The position numbers were made by a program, and so were the translations under genes. Under the pieces are notes generated by a model. It searched no databases. It saw nothing but the letters and a program-made list of their open reading frames with translations, and was not told the origin of the DNA. DNA of 8,604 nt from Nitrospirota bacterium (GTDB lineage: Bacteria; Nitrospirota; Thermodesulfovibrionia; Thermodesulfovibrionales; SM23-35): the NCBI GenBank assembly GCA_016212245.1, contig JACRGU010000136.1, positions 1-8,604 on the forward strand, written 5' to 3'. Shown in pieces: positions 1 through 7,544 of this stretch (the stretch's first letter is position 1; every line of letters begins with the position of its first letter).

Positions 1-2
1 TA

Positions 3-188
3 AATATAGTCACGAGTTACTCCTGCGGGCCCACAGATACGACAGAAGCACTTAAATTAATAACAGAAGGGGTTGTAAGAGCTGAAAAACTCGTCACTCA
101 CAGGTTTCCAATAGAAAAAACACCAGAGGCATTCAGACTGACAGCAGAGGCAAGGGATTCCCTGAAGAGTGTAATTGTTTTTGACTAA
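3..188 (+). CDS. Zinc-type alcohol dehydrogenase, C-terminal end (partial)
   Basis: An open frame enters from the left edge and ends at TAA 186-188, giving the last 61 residues of a protein. The pattern (SYSCGP..T.EAL.LI..G.V.AEKLVTHRFP, then a PEAF helix, then VIVFD at the end) is the usual C-terminal end of zinc-dependent medium-chain dehydrogenases, including threonine and sorbitol dehydrogenase-like enzymes. These oxidise alcohols with NAD(P). The catalytic zinc site and the Rossmann fold would lie upstream, outside the window, so the substrate cannot be named. The cupin gene follows 27 bases after the stop on the same strand and may be co-transcribed. Confidence is good for the family and low for a specific enzyme. 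Confidence 0.8.
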   Translation, partial: NIVTSYSCGPTDTTEALKLITEGVVRAEKLVTHRFPIEKTPEAFRLTAEARDSLKSVIVFD

Positions 189-200
189 ATTATGATATAC

Positions 201-210
201 GGAGAGAGGG
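201..210 (+). promoter_or_regulatory. Ribosome binding site deciding the cupin start
   Basis: The purine run GGAGAGAGGG lies 5 bases before the ATG at 216. An in-frame ATG at 192 has no such site in front of it, and the run would fall inside its coding sequence. The start at 216 is therefore preferred. Confidence 0.65.
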
Positions 211-215
211 TTAAA

Positions 216-713
216 ATGCTTGAAGAGAAAAAGACTTCAATATCATGTGACTGGAAGGCAGGGCCAGCCCTAAAAGGTAGAAAGGCGTCTAAGGAAAATA
301 AAAGCAAGCTCTATAGGTACAAAGGCAACTTCAGATGGCACGGAATCAGGATTGAAAGATACAAACCGGGTGGAAAAGACTGGTCTGATATTATAAGACA
401 GACATTAATTGGCAACCATGGCGAATCTGCAAAATTTCACCTGAGGTATTTTGAGATATCGCCCGGTGGTCACAGCAGCCTTGAAAGACACAGACATGAA
501 CATGTTGTAATATGTGTTCGGGGAAAAGGCAGAGTACTTACAGATAAAAAAACGAATACCCTGAACTTTCTCGATACCTTATATATAGCTCCAGACACCC
601 CACACCAGTTGAGCAATCCTTTTGATAAGCCTTTTGGTTTCCTCTGTATAGTAAATGCAAAAAGGGACAGACCAAAAATCCTTCTGCAAAAATCCTTGTC
701 TTGTCTTATTTAA
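216..713 (+). CDS. Small cupin-domain protein
   Basis: A 165-residue soluble protein with no signal peptide or membrane segment. The C-terminal half is a single cupin barrel. Motif 1 (GGHSSLERHRHEHV, about residues 84-97) supplies three alternating histidines (92, 94, 96) as likely metal ligands. Motif 2 (FLDTLYIAPDTPHQ, about 119-131) supplies the last histidine at about 130. A GFLC(I)VNA.RDRP stretch follows, typical of a group of small conserved cupins of unknown function. The first 65 residues are basic and hydrophilic and contain a WHGI.IERYK..G segment that often precedes this cupin. The likely activity is metal-dependent sugar or small-molecule binding, or oxygenase/isomerase chemistry, but no substrate can be assigned. 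It sits between a dehydrogenase and resB. The start at 216 was chosen over 192 because of the ribosome binding site. Confidence 0.8.
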   Translation: MLEEKKTSISCDWKAGPALKGRKASKENKSKLYRYKGNFRWHGIRIERYKPGGKDWSDIIRQTLIGNHGESAKFHLRYFEISPGGHSSLERHRHEHVVICVRGKGRVLTDKKTNTLNFLDTLYIAPDTPHQLSNPFDKPFGFLCIVNAKRDRPKILLQKSLSCLI

Positions 714-740
714 AAATATTATGATATCTGACTAAAATTT

Positions 741-747
741 GGAGGAG
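741..747 (+). promoter_or_regulatory. Ribosome binding site for TTG-started resB
   Basis: GGAGGAG lies 8 bases before a TTG at 756. No ATG or GTG in the resB frame has a comparable site, so the site supports TTG as the true start. Confidence 0.7.
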
Positions 748-755
748 TTTGTAAA

Positions 756-2192
756 TTGGAAGGAGAAAGAAACAAGACATCCGTTCATAAAATCTGGGAT
801 CTGTTTGCCTCTGTAAAACTTGCGATTGTTATCTTCGCCTTAATTTCCCTTACATCAATTATAGGAACGGTCTTAGAACAACGGGCTGAGCCTGCTAAGA
901 ATATCCAGATACTGACTAAACTCTTTGGAGAATCTCTTGCACCTACGATGTATAACATATTAGAGAAACTCGGGTTCATAGATATGTATCATGCATGGTG
1001 GTTTGTGGCCCTATTGATTATACTTGCGACTAATATTATTGTCTGCTCACTTGAGAGATTGCCGAAGATATGGAAGGTAGTCAAGGAACCAATCCAACCT
1101 ATGAGAGAAGAGCAGCTAAAGAAATTCGCCATAAATAGAGAGATTGTTTTAAAGGGAAAACCTGATAAGGTAAAAGATGCTGTTACAGGTGCAATAAAGG
1201 GTGCAGGGTTCAATTATACAGAATCAAAAGAAGAGAAAGGTTATCAGTTCTATTCTCAGAAGGGAAATTACAGCAGGCTCGGGGTATATGTTACTCATTT
1301 TAGTATCCTTGTAATACTTATCGGTGCAATTATAGGGGTATTCTTCGGCTTCAATGGCCACCTGAACCTCCCGGAAGGTGCGATGTCGAATGTGGCTTAC
1401 TCAGGCAGAGAGAAGGTAATACCTCTGGGTTTTGATATAAGGTGTGATAATTTTGATGTTGAATTTTACGGCAGGTCAGACATGCCAAAAGAATACAGAA
1501 GCTATCTTACAGTCATAAAAAATGGCAGGGAGGTTCTGAAAAAATCCATAGCGGTCAACGACCCTCTGACATATGAAGGCATAACATTTTATCAGGCAAG
1601 TTATGGCCTAATCCCTGAGAACTTCGGGAAGGGCATCTTTATATTCAGAGTAATCTCCAGAGATGGAAAAATCTCTAACCTCAATCTGAGATTTGGAGAT
1701 ACATTCGAAATACTTAACACCACAATCTCAGGAAAGATTATTGACCTCAGTCCTGCCTTAAAAATTAATGAGAAGGGACAGGTATTCACATATGCGAATC
1801 AGATGAATAATCCTGCAGTCTATATTGACTTTTCAGAGTCTGGAAAACACAAGTATTCAGGATGGCTCCTGAAAAGATATCCGGAGACATGGCAATTACC
1901 TGAGGGCCACAGGGTCGAGTTCATTGATTACTGGGGAGTTGAGTACACAGGACTACAGGTGAGAAAAGACCCTGGCGTCTGGGTCGTGTATCTCGGCTGT
2001 ATTACAATGTCCATAGGACTCTATATCGCCTTCTTCATGAGCCACAGAAGGTTATGGGTCCGCATTGTCGAAGAGAGGAATAACACAAGGGTAGTTATCG
2101 GGGCGACCTCAAATAAGAACAGGGCTGCATTTGAAAGGAAGATAAATAAGATGCTCTCCCTTCTCAGCAAAAGACAGGAAGGAGGAAGGTAG
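756..2192 (+). CDS. resB: Cytochrome c biogenesis protein ResB (system II)
   Basis: A 478-residue inner-membrane protein of the system II (Ccs/Res) haem-delivery and cytochrome c synthetase complex, which attaches haem to apocytochromes outside the cytoplasm. Membrane segments are visible at about 20-40, 81-99, 175-198 and 407-428. The large stretch between segments three and four (about 199-406) is the extracytoplasmic domain. Family hallmarks are NDPLTYEG.TFYQASYG (268-283) and LQVRKDPGVWVVYLGC (399-414) running into the last membrane helix. His181 at the top of segment three matches the conserved membrane histidine thought to help bind haem. A basic cytoplasmic tail of about 50 residues ends the protein. 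The start is TTG, supported by GGAGGAG upstream. The stop codon directly abuts the ATG of ccsA, so the two are translationally linked partners. Length and motifs are complete. Confidence 0.95.
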   Translation: MEGERNKTSVHKIWDLFASVKLAIVIFALISLTSIIGTVLEQRAEPAKNIQILTKLFGESLAPTMYNILEKLGFIDMYHAWWFVALLIILATNIIVCSLERLPKIWKVVKEPIQPMREEQLKKFAINREIVLKGKPDKVKDAVTGAIKGAGFNYTESKEEKGYQFYSQKGNYSRLGVYVTHFSILVILIGAIIGVFFGFNGHLNLPEGAMSNVAYSGREKVIPLGFDIRCDNFDVEFYGRSDMPKEYRSYLTVIKNGREVLKKSIAVNDPLTYEGITFYQASYGLIPENFGKGIFIFRVISRDGKISNLNLRFGDTFEILNTTISGKIIDLSPALKINEKGQVFTYANQMNNPAVYIDFSESGKHKYSGWLLKRYPETWQLPEGHRVEFIDYWGVEYTGLQVRKDPGVWVVYLGCITMSIGLYIAFFMSHRRLWVRIVEERNNTRVVIGATSNKNRAAFERKINKMLSLLSKRQEGGR

Positions 2193-3281
2193 ATGGATAG
2201 TTCCTTTTTATTTGGAATATCAACAATGGCTTATATCCTGGCCATGATAATCTATATTACCTATCTTGCCTTCAAAAAAACACAGATCGGGATAACAGCT
2301 ACTACAATCACAATTGTAGGATTTGTCTCTCAGACACTGGCAATTATTATGAGATGGAAGGAATTCTATGATTTAAGCCAGATGGGCTTTCTGAGGTCAG
2401 CCCCTCTCACAAATCTTTATGAATCCCTTATATTTTTTGTGTGGTGCCTGATATTAGCATATCTGATAGTCGAGTTTAGATTTAAGAATCGTTCATTCGG
2501 TGCATTTGTTACGCCTGTTGCAGGTCTCGCACTGGCATTTATAGATATATCCGGTATGACAAAAGAGATCCAGCCACTTGTCCCTGCACTTCAGAGCAAC
2601 TGGCTGCTTGCCCATGTGATGATGAGTTTTATTGCCTACGCCACATTTGCCCTGTCCTTCAGCACCGCACTTATGTACCTTATCTTAACAACCGAGAGAA
2701 AAAATGAAGGTGCATATATATTCTGGACAGTAACAGCCGGTATCTTTGTAATAGTGTTACTTGCAATGGGAATTGATTTCCTCGCATTCAAAGTGACTGT
2801 TAAGCGCCCTGAGGAATTCATAAAGAGTTTTCTTTTCAAGGCCTCGTTTCTTAATCCATCCACTGTTGTTAAGATGCTGAGCTGGACAGTTGCATCAGCG
2901 ATGTTATTTGCTTTATGGAAATATGGGTCTGTACTCAAAAGGGTTATCAGGGCATTCAATATCTCTGATGAAATCCTCGATGAAATTACGTATAAGAGTA
3001 TCGCTGTCGGCTTCCCTGTATTTACATTAGGCGGGCTCATATTCGGTGCTATCTGGGCTGATCAGGCATGGGGTGTTTACTGGAGCTGGGATCCAAAAGA
3101 GACATGGTCATTGATAACATGGTTTGTCTATGCCTTTTATCTCCACAGTCGTATGATAAGAGGATGGAGGGGGAAAAAGGTTGCAATTGTTGCTGTAATA
3201 GGTTTTGTGGCTGTAATATTCACATATATCGGCGTAAACCTGCTTCTCAGCGGGCTCCATGCTTATGGAGGGCTTGAATAA
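2193..3281 (+). CDS. ccsA: Cytochrome c biogenesis protein CcsA/ResC (WWD-domain haem handler)
   Basis: A 362-residue polytopic membrane protein, the catalytic partner of ResB in system II cytochrome c maturation. The tryptophan-rich WWD motif is plain: WADQAWGVYWSWDPKETWS at residues 288-306. Candidate haem ligands are His141 (WLLAHV), His318 (FYLHSR) and His356 (SGLHAYGG), matching the two external and one membrane histidines known for the fused CcsBA protein. The TNLYES segment at 73-78 is also a family signature. About eight to ten membrane helices are visible, with a short polar loop at 200-225. The gene begins immediately after the resB stop, and GGAGG at 2181-2185 lies 7 bases before its ATG. 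ResB and CcsA are thus separate adjacent genes rather than the fused form found in Helicobacter. The protein appears complete. Confidence 0.95.
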   Translation: MDSSFLFGISTMAYILAMIIYITYLAFKKTQIGITATTITIVGFVSQTLAIIMRWKEFYDLSQMGFLRSAPLTNLYESLIFFVWCLILAYLIVEFRFKNRSFGAFVTPVAGLALAFIDISGMTKEIQPLVPALQSNWLLAHVMMSFIAYATFALSFSTALMYLILTTERKNEGAYIFWTVTAGIFVIVLLAMGIDFLAFKVTVKRPEEFIKSFLFKASFLNPSTVVKMLSWTVASAMLFALWKYGSVLKRVIRAFNISDEILDEITYKSIAVGFPVFTLGGLIFGAIWADQAWGVYWSWDPKETWSLITWFVYAFYLHSRMIRGWRGKKVAIVAVIGFVAVIFTYIGVNLLLSGLHAYGGLE

Positions 3282-3288
3282 AGAGAGG

Positions 3289-3318
3289 TTGAAAACAATC
3301 TGAATTTTAGGATATTAT
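3289..3318 (+). promoter_or_regulatory. Possible sigma70-type promoter for htpX
   Basis: In the 78-base gap between ccsA and htpX, TTGAAA (3289-3294) and TATTAT (3313-3318) are 18 bases apart, followed by an A+T-rich start region. The spacing and hexamers fit a housekeeping promoter. It is supported by sequence pattern only, and AT-rich DNA gives such matches by chance. Confidence 0.4.
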
Positions 3319-3359
3319 ATTAATAAAGAAAACTTGAGACTGACGGAGGTAACAATCAT

Positions 3360-4202
3360 ATGAATAGTATAAAAACAATGTTTCTGCTTGTATTGCTGAC
3401 ACTTATACTTGTATGGGCAGGAGCTGCTATAGGTGGGAAACATGGAATGACCATAGCACTTATCTTTGCACTCGGCATGAATTTCTTTGCATACTGGTTC
3501 AGTGATAAAATCGTGCTTGCGATGTATGGTGCAAAGGGAGTTACAGAGGCAGAGGCACCTGAGCTCTATGGGATAGTAAGAAGGCTTTCTCAAAAGGCTG
3601 GAATGCCTATGCCAAAGGTCTATATTATAGATCAGGAACAACCTAATGCCTTTGCAACAGGGAGAAATCCTGACCACGCGGCTGTTGCTGTCACAAGAGG
3701 TATCATACGCATTTTGAGCAGTGAAGAGCTTCAGGGTGTGATAGGCCATGAGCTCTCACATATAAAACACAGGGATATCCTGATAAGCACCATTGCTGCA
3801 ACAATCGCAGGTGCTATCAGTTATCTTGCACAGATGGCACAATGGGCAATGATTTTTGGTCACAGGGGAGATGACGATGAAGGAGGAAGTAATCCTGTAG
3901 CTGCACTTGTCATGATGATTGTAGGGCCAATTGCTGCATTGATAGTACAGATGGCTATCTCACGCTCAAGGGAGTATCTGGCAGATGAAGGTGGTGCAAG
4001 GCTCGCCGGGAACCCCAGATACCTTTCAGGGGCACTGAGAAAGCTCCACTGGGCATCTCAGAAGATTCCGATGGATGCCAATCCAGCAACATCCCATATG
4101 TTTATAGTAAATCCATTGTCCGGGGGAGGATTATTAAAACTTTTCAGTACACATCCACCTATAGAGGAGCGAATAGCAAGGCTCGAGTCAATGAGCCTTT
4201 AA
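3360..4202 (+). CDS. htpX: HtpX-like membrane zinc metalloprotease (M48)
   Basis: A 280-residue inner-membrane endopeptidase of family M48B. HtpX proteins degrade misfolded or damaged membrane proteins, alongside FtsH in Escherichia coli. The zinc site is HELSH (130-134), with the third ligand probably Glu205 in SRSREYLAD (201-209). The family motif PNAFATG is at 95-101. Two N-terminal membrane helices (about 4-24 and 29-47) and two further hydrophobic segments (about 140-166 and 179-200) give the expected topology with the catalytic site in the cytoplasm. STHPPIEERI near the C-terminus (263-272) is also typical. GGAGG at 3345-3349 lies 10 bases before the ATG. Length is normal and all key residues are present. 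The gene is probably transcribed separately from ccsA, given the gap and possible promoter. Confidence 0.95.
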   Translation: MNSIKTMFLLVLLTLILVWAGAAIGGKHGMTIALIFALGMNFFAYWFSDKIVLAMYGAKGVTEAEAPELYGIVRRLSQKAGMPMPKVYIIDQEQPNAFATGRNPDHAAVAVTRGIIRILSSEELQGVIGHELSHIKHRDILISTIAATIAGAISYLAQMAQWAMIFGHRGDDDEGGSNPVAALVMMIVGPIAALIVQMAISRSREYLADEGGARLAGNPRYLSGALRKLHWASQKIPMDANPATSHMFIVNPLSGGGLLKLFSTHPPIEERIARLESMSL

Positions 4203-4208
4203 CCCAAT

Positions 4209-4268
4209 AGTTACGAGTAACAAGTGACAAGTGATGCAACTCGTTACTCATAACTCGTTACTTATTTT
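4209..4268 (+). repeat. Intergenic inverted repeat of degenerate heptamers
   Basis: Left arm: GTTACGA (4210), GTAACAA (4217), GTGACAA (4224), GTGA (4231). After TGCA, the right arm holds the reverse complement, with units TCGTTAC (4241), TCATAAC (4248) and TCGTTAC (4255). Comparing left arm 4209-4232 with the reversed right arm gives 18 identical positions of 24 plus one G-T wobble, so RNA from this region could fold into an imperfect hairpin of about 24 base pairs. It is followed by TTATTTT. It could weakly terminate htpX transcription or shape the leader of the next operon. The 7-base units resemble those at 8405-8462. Confidence 0.75.
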
Positions 4269-5231
4269 ATGAAGGTTCTGGTAACAGGAGCTACAGGCTT
4301 TATCGGAAGCCATTTATGCGAGGAGCTCATTAGGAGAGGTTACGAGGTTGTCTGTCTTATAAGAAAAACCTCTGACCTTAAATGGATTGAGAATCTTGAT
4401 ATCAAACTTACTACAGGTGACTGCACAAGTATGGAATCTCTTCGCAATTCAGTTATCGGTTTTGACTATATCTTTCATCTCGCAGGACTCACAAAGGCTC
4501 GCTCAGAAGACGATTTCTTCTGCATTAATGCAAAGGGCACAGAAAACCTGATACAGGCTGTTGCTGAGAAGAACCCAATGCTTAAAAGGTTTGTATACTT
4601 GAGCAGCCTCGCTGCAGCAGGTCCGAGCAAAGATGGGATCCCTCTGAAAGAGAACTCAAGTCCTTCACCTGTCTCAAGCTATGGCAGAAGCAAACTTGAA
4701 GGTGAAAAGGCGGTTCTGAAATATAAGGACTCTATACCAGTGACTATAATAAGGTCGCCTGCTGTATATGGACCGAGGGATAGAGATCTATTTGTATTTT
4801 TCAAGATGCTTAAAAAAGGTATTTTCCCTTACTGGGGAAAATGTTATTATTCATTGCTTTATATTGACGACCTTGTTCGGGGTATAATACTGTGTGCAGA
4901 GAATAAGGAGGCAGAGGGCAAGATGTATTTCTTATCAGACAGCAGGTTTTACACAAACGAGGAGATAGCTAAGGAGATATCCTCTGCACTTAATACAAAA
5001 GTAGTATACCTTAGAGTGCCGAGATTTATTATGCCATTTTTCGCATTTATATGGGAAAGAATGAATAAACAGGGGATCATCAACAGAGATAAGATGAAAG
5101 AGCTTAATTATTCGTACTGGATATGTGATGCAAAAAAGGCAAGAGAAGAACTCGGTTTTACACCAGAGGTCGGAATAAAGGAAGGGATAAAATGGACAGT
5201 AGACTGGTACAGGATTCATCGATGGCTGTAA
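4269..5231 (+). CDS. Extended SDR NAD(P)-dependent reductase/epimerase, candidate ceramide reductase (CerR-like)
   Basis: A 320-residue extended short-chain dehydrogenase. The N-terminal Rossmann motif GATGFIG is at residues 7-13, and the acidic GDC is at 50-52. FHLAG lies at 69-73, YLSSLAAAG at 110-118, and the catalytic pair YGRSK is at 138-142 (Tyr138, Lys142). RSPAVYGPRDRD at 162-173 completes the fold. Similarity is nearest to 3-beta-hydroxysteroid/dihydroflavonol reductase-like members rather than clear nucleotide-sugar epimerases. The serine palmitoyltransferase-like and GNAT genes follow directly, the setting in which the bacterial ceramide reductase CerR occurs, so a ketone-to-alcohol reduction of a keto-lipid is inferred. 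The ATG at 4269 matches the family N-terminus, yet no Shine-Dalgarno sequence precedes it: the heptamer repeat runs up to the start. A sugar epimerase remains possible. Confidence 0.85.
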   Translation: MKVLVTGATGFIGSHLCEELIRRGYEVVCLIRKTSDLKWIENLDIKLTTGDCTSMESLRNSVIGFDYIFHLAGLTKARSEDDFFCINAKGTENLIQAVAEKNPMLKRFVYLSSLAAAGPSKDGIPLKENSSPSPVSSYGRSKLEGEKAVLKYKDSIPVTIIRSPAVYGPRDRDLFVFFKMLKKGIFPYWGKCYYSLLYIDDLVRGIILCAENKEAEGKMYFLSDSRFYTNEEIAKEISSALNTKVVYLRVPRFIMPFFAFIWERMNKQGIINRDKMKELNYSYWICDAKKAREELGFTPEVGIKEGIKWTVDWYRIHRWL

Positions 5232-6421
5232 AAAAATCAGTAGATGTATTTGACAAGTGTTCTAAATTCACCACCGCAAAGGATTTGATTTCGAACAATA
5301 TTTATCCATTTTTCAGAGTAATCGAGTCTGCCCAGGACCCTGAGATTATAAGGAACGGCAGGAAGATGATTATGGTAGGCTCAAACAATTACCTCGGTCT
5401 TACAAACCACCCTAAGGTTAAAGAGGCTGCGATAGAGGCCATAAAAAAATATGGCACCGGGTGCGCGGGTTCAAGATTCCTGAACGGCACCCTCGATATC
5501 CACGTCAAACTCGAGGAGAAACTCGCGCGTTTCATGAGGAAAGAGGCTGCCCTTATCTTCTCTACAGGCTTCCAGGTCAACCTAGGTGTAATCTCAGCCC
5601 TCGTAGGCAAAAACGACGTTGTAATAATAGATAAGATGGACCATGCGAGCATTATAGACGGATGCAGACTCTCATTTGGAGAGGTCAAGAAATTCAGACA
5701 CAATGATACGGTAGACCTCGAAAGGATACTAAGGGAGTATGATGATAGAGGTAAACTGATAGTTGTTGATGGTGTATTCAGCATGGAGGGAGATATAGCA
5801 AACCTGCCTGAGATTGTTGAACTTGCAAAAAAATATGGGGCGAGGGTAATGGTTGATGATGCACACGGCATAGGCGTAATGGGAAAAACAGGCCGCGGCA
5901 CAGTAGAACATTTCGGGCTTGAAGATGAAGTAGACCTCATAATGGGCACATACAGCAAATCCCTTGCCTCTATTGGGGGCTTTATCGCAGGTACAGAGGA
6001 TACAATCCACTTTATAAAACATCATGCAAGGGCTTTAATCTTCAGTGCAAGTCCGCCGCCGGCATCTGTTGCTTCTGTAAGCGCTGCTGTAGACATTATC
6101 GAAAACGAACCCGAGAGAAGAGAGAGACTGTGGAAAAATACAAGAAAGATGTTCAGAGGCTTCAAGGATCTCGGTTTTGAAGTAGGTCCGAGCCAGACAC
6201 CTATAATCCCTATTATAGTCGGTGAAGACCAGAAGGCATTTGTTATGGCAATGATGCTCCAGGAAGAAGGTATATTCGCAAATGTAGCTGTCAGTCCTGC
6301 GGTGCCTAATGGCAGGGCACTTATAAGGACAAGCTACATGGCAACACATACAGATGAGCATCTGGATACTGTACTCAAGGCATTTGAGAAGGTTGGCAGG
6401 ATATTAGGCCTTATAGGATGA
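5222..6421 (+). CDS. PLP-dependent alpha-oxoamine synthase, probable serine palmitoyltransferase-like
   Basis: A 399-residue fold-type I PLP enzyme that condenses an amino acid with an acyl thioester and releases CO2. In this numbering: YGTGCAGSRFLNGT at 77-90, FSTGFQVNLG at 113-122, stacking His141 in DHASIIDG, Asp212 and His215 in VDDAHG, and the PLP lysine Lys246 in GTYSKS. SRFLNGT, the RHN segment and the HT....VL..F...GR..G.IG ending resemble bacterial serine palmitoyltransferase more than KBL or BioF, judged from remembered family sequences. ATG 5222 overlaps the SDR stop by 10 bases and has AGGA 7 bases upstream. An in-frame ATG at 5192 with AAGGAAGGG in front is an alternative that adds 10 residues. 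The next gene overlaps by ATGA. Neighbours support a ceramide-type role. The amino acid and acyl substrates are not proven. Confidence 0.9.
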   Translation: MAVKKSVDVFDKCSKFTTAKDLISNNIYPFFRVIESAQDPEIIRNGRKMIMVGSNNYLGLTNHPKVKEAAIEAIKKYGTGCAGSRFLNGTLDIHVKLEEKLARFMRKEAALIFSTGFQVNLGVISALVGKNDVVIIDKMDHASIIDGCRLSFGEVKKFRHNDTVDLERILREYDDRGKLIVVDGVFSMEGDIANLPEIVELAKKYGARVMVDDAHGIGVMGKTGRGTVEHFGLEDEVDLIMGTYSKSLASIGGFIAGTEDTIHFIKHHARALIFSASPPPASVASVSAAVDIIENEPERRERLWKNTRKMFRGFKDLGFEVGPSQTPIIPIIVGEDQKAFVMAMMLQEEGIFANVAVSPAVPNGRALIRTSYMATHTDEHLDTVLKAFEKVGRILGLIG

Positions 6422-7524
6422 TAGAGGTCATTGAGGTTAAGTCTAAAAAGGACCTCGATGACTTCATAAAGCTACCTTTTTTTCTATATTCAAAAGACCC
6501 CTTCTATGTCCCTCCCTTGATTAAAGAGATACAGAAACAGTTTTCTGATAAAAATCCATTCTTCCTGCACGCAAGTGTCAGATACTTTCTTGCAAAAAAA
6601 GAAGGGGGACCCACAGGAAGGATAATCTCTATTATTAACCAGAGGCATATCGAATTTCATAATGAAAGGGCCGGCTTCTTCGGTTTTTTTGAATCTTTAA
6701 ACGACCAGGAAGTTGCATCAGCTCTTCTTGATAAGGTTTCGGAAATCCTCAGAAAAGAAGGTATGGATATAATACGTGGGCCGATGAACTTCTCTACAAA
6801 TGAAGAATGTGGCTTCCTGATAGAAGGATTTAACAAACCCCCTATGCTTATGACACCTTACAATCCTGCTTACTACAATGACCTGATGGAAAGATATGGC
6901 ATGATAAAATCAAAAGACCTCTATGCCTATATATGCAATACCCCAAAAGAACTACCTGAAAAAATACTCAGAGTCGCTGAGATAGCAGAAGAAAGGAGAA
7001 TCAGGGTTCGGCCTATAAACAAGAAAAGATTTGACTCTGAGATGAAGGCATTCAAGGATGTGTATAACTCGGCATGGGTGAAGAACTGGGGATTTATACC
7101 ACTTACCGACGAAGAGATTACTTATCTCGGAAACAAGCTGAAAACAATAGTAGCGCCTAAGCTTACACTAATCGCAGAGAGTGATAAAGAGCCTGTTGGT
7201 TTTATGGGCTTATTACCAGATTTTAATTTCATTCTTAAACATATGAAGGGTAAACTCAATCCGATAACTATTGCAAAAGCGATTTATTATTCAAAAAAGA
7301 TAAAAGACCTGCGGCTCCTTCTTCTCGGCATTAAGGCAGAATACAGAAATAAAGGCGTTGATGCACTCCTCTTTAGAGAAGGGGTTAAGGGTGTAAAAAA
7401 AGGTGGTTACAAACGGGTCGAATTCTCATGGATACTCGAGGACAATATCCCTATCCAGAGACTAGTGGAGATGATAGGGGGAAGGCTATATAAGAGGTAT
7501 AGGATTTATGAGAAAAGACTGTAA
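6418..7524 (+). CDS. Large GNAT-fold acyltransferase, candidate bacterial ceramide synthase (bCerS-like)
   Basis: A 368-residue cytoplasmic protein without signal peptide. It belongs to a recognisable conserved family: an N-terminal part with LPFFLYSKDPFYVPPL (19-34), GFFGFFES (86-93) and GPMNFSTNEECG (121-132), and a C-terminal GNAT-like half with LGIKAEYRNKGVDALL (303-318), SWILEDN (337-343) and GGRLYKRYRIYEK (354-366). R310-N-K-G313 resembles the acyl-CoA pyrophosphate loop (R/QxxGxG/A), though Asp315 replaces the usual small residue. The start overlaps the previous stop as ATGA, so translation is coupled. GNAT-type N-acyltransferases act as ceramide synthases next to serine palmitoyltransferase in Caulobacter, so N-acylation of a keto-sphinganine-like amine is inferred. 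The family assignment is firm. The acyl donor and acceptor are inferred from context only. Confidence 0.8.
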   Translation: MIEVIEVKSKKDLDDFIKLPFFLYSKDPFYVPPLIKEIQKQFSDKNPFFLHASVRYFLAKKEGGPTGRIISIINQRHIEFHNERAGFFGFFESLNDQEVASALLDKVSEILRKEGMDIIRGPMNFSTNEECGFLIEGFNKPPMLMTPYNPAYYNDLMERYGMIKSKDLYAYICNTPKELPEKILRVAEIAEERRIRVRPINKKRFDSEMKAFKDVYNSAWVKNWGFIPLTDEEITYLGNKLKTIVAPKLTLIAESDKEPVGFMGLLPDFNFILKHMKGKLNPITIAKAIYYSKKIKDLRLLLLGIKAEYRNKGVDALLFREGVKGVKKGGYKRVEFSWILEDNIPIQRLVEMIGGRLYKRYRIYEKRL

Positions 7525-7544
7525 TTCATATAAAGGACAGGTGA

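Noticed and set aside
8..101. Heptamer-like strings GTCACGAGTTACTC and CTCGTCACTCAC inside the alcohol dehydrogenase end.
   Set aside because: They encode residues (VTSYS, LVTH) that are normal for the family at these places, and they are not tandem, so likeness to the repeats is probably chance.
5389..5958. Long open frame on the minus strand inside the PLP enzyme gene, and similar ones inside resB, ccsA and htpX.
   Set aside because: They lie wholly within well-supported genes, have no recognisable domain, and are explained as antisense shadows.
7525..7544. Shared terminator between the convergent GNAT and ketosynthase genes.
   Set aside because: The 20-base gap shows no convincing stem-loop with a T run.
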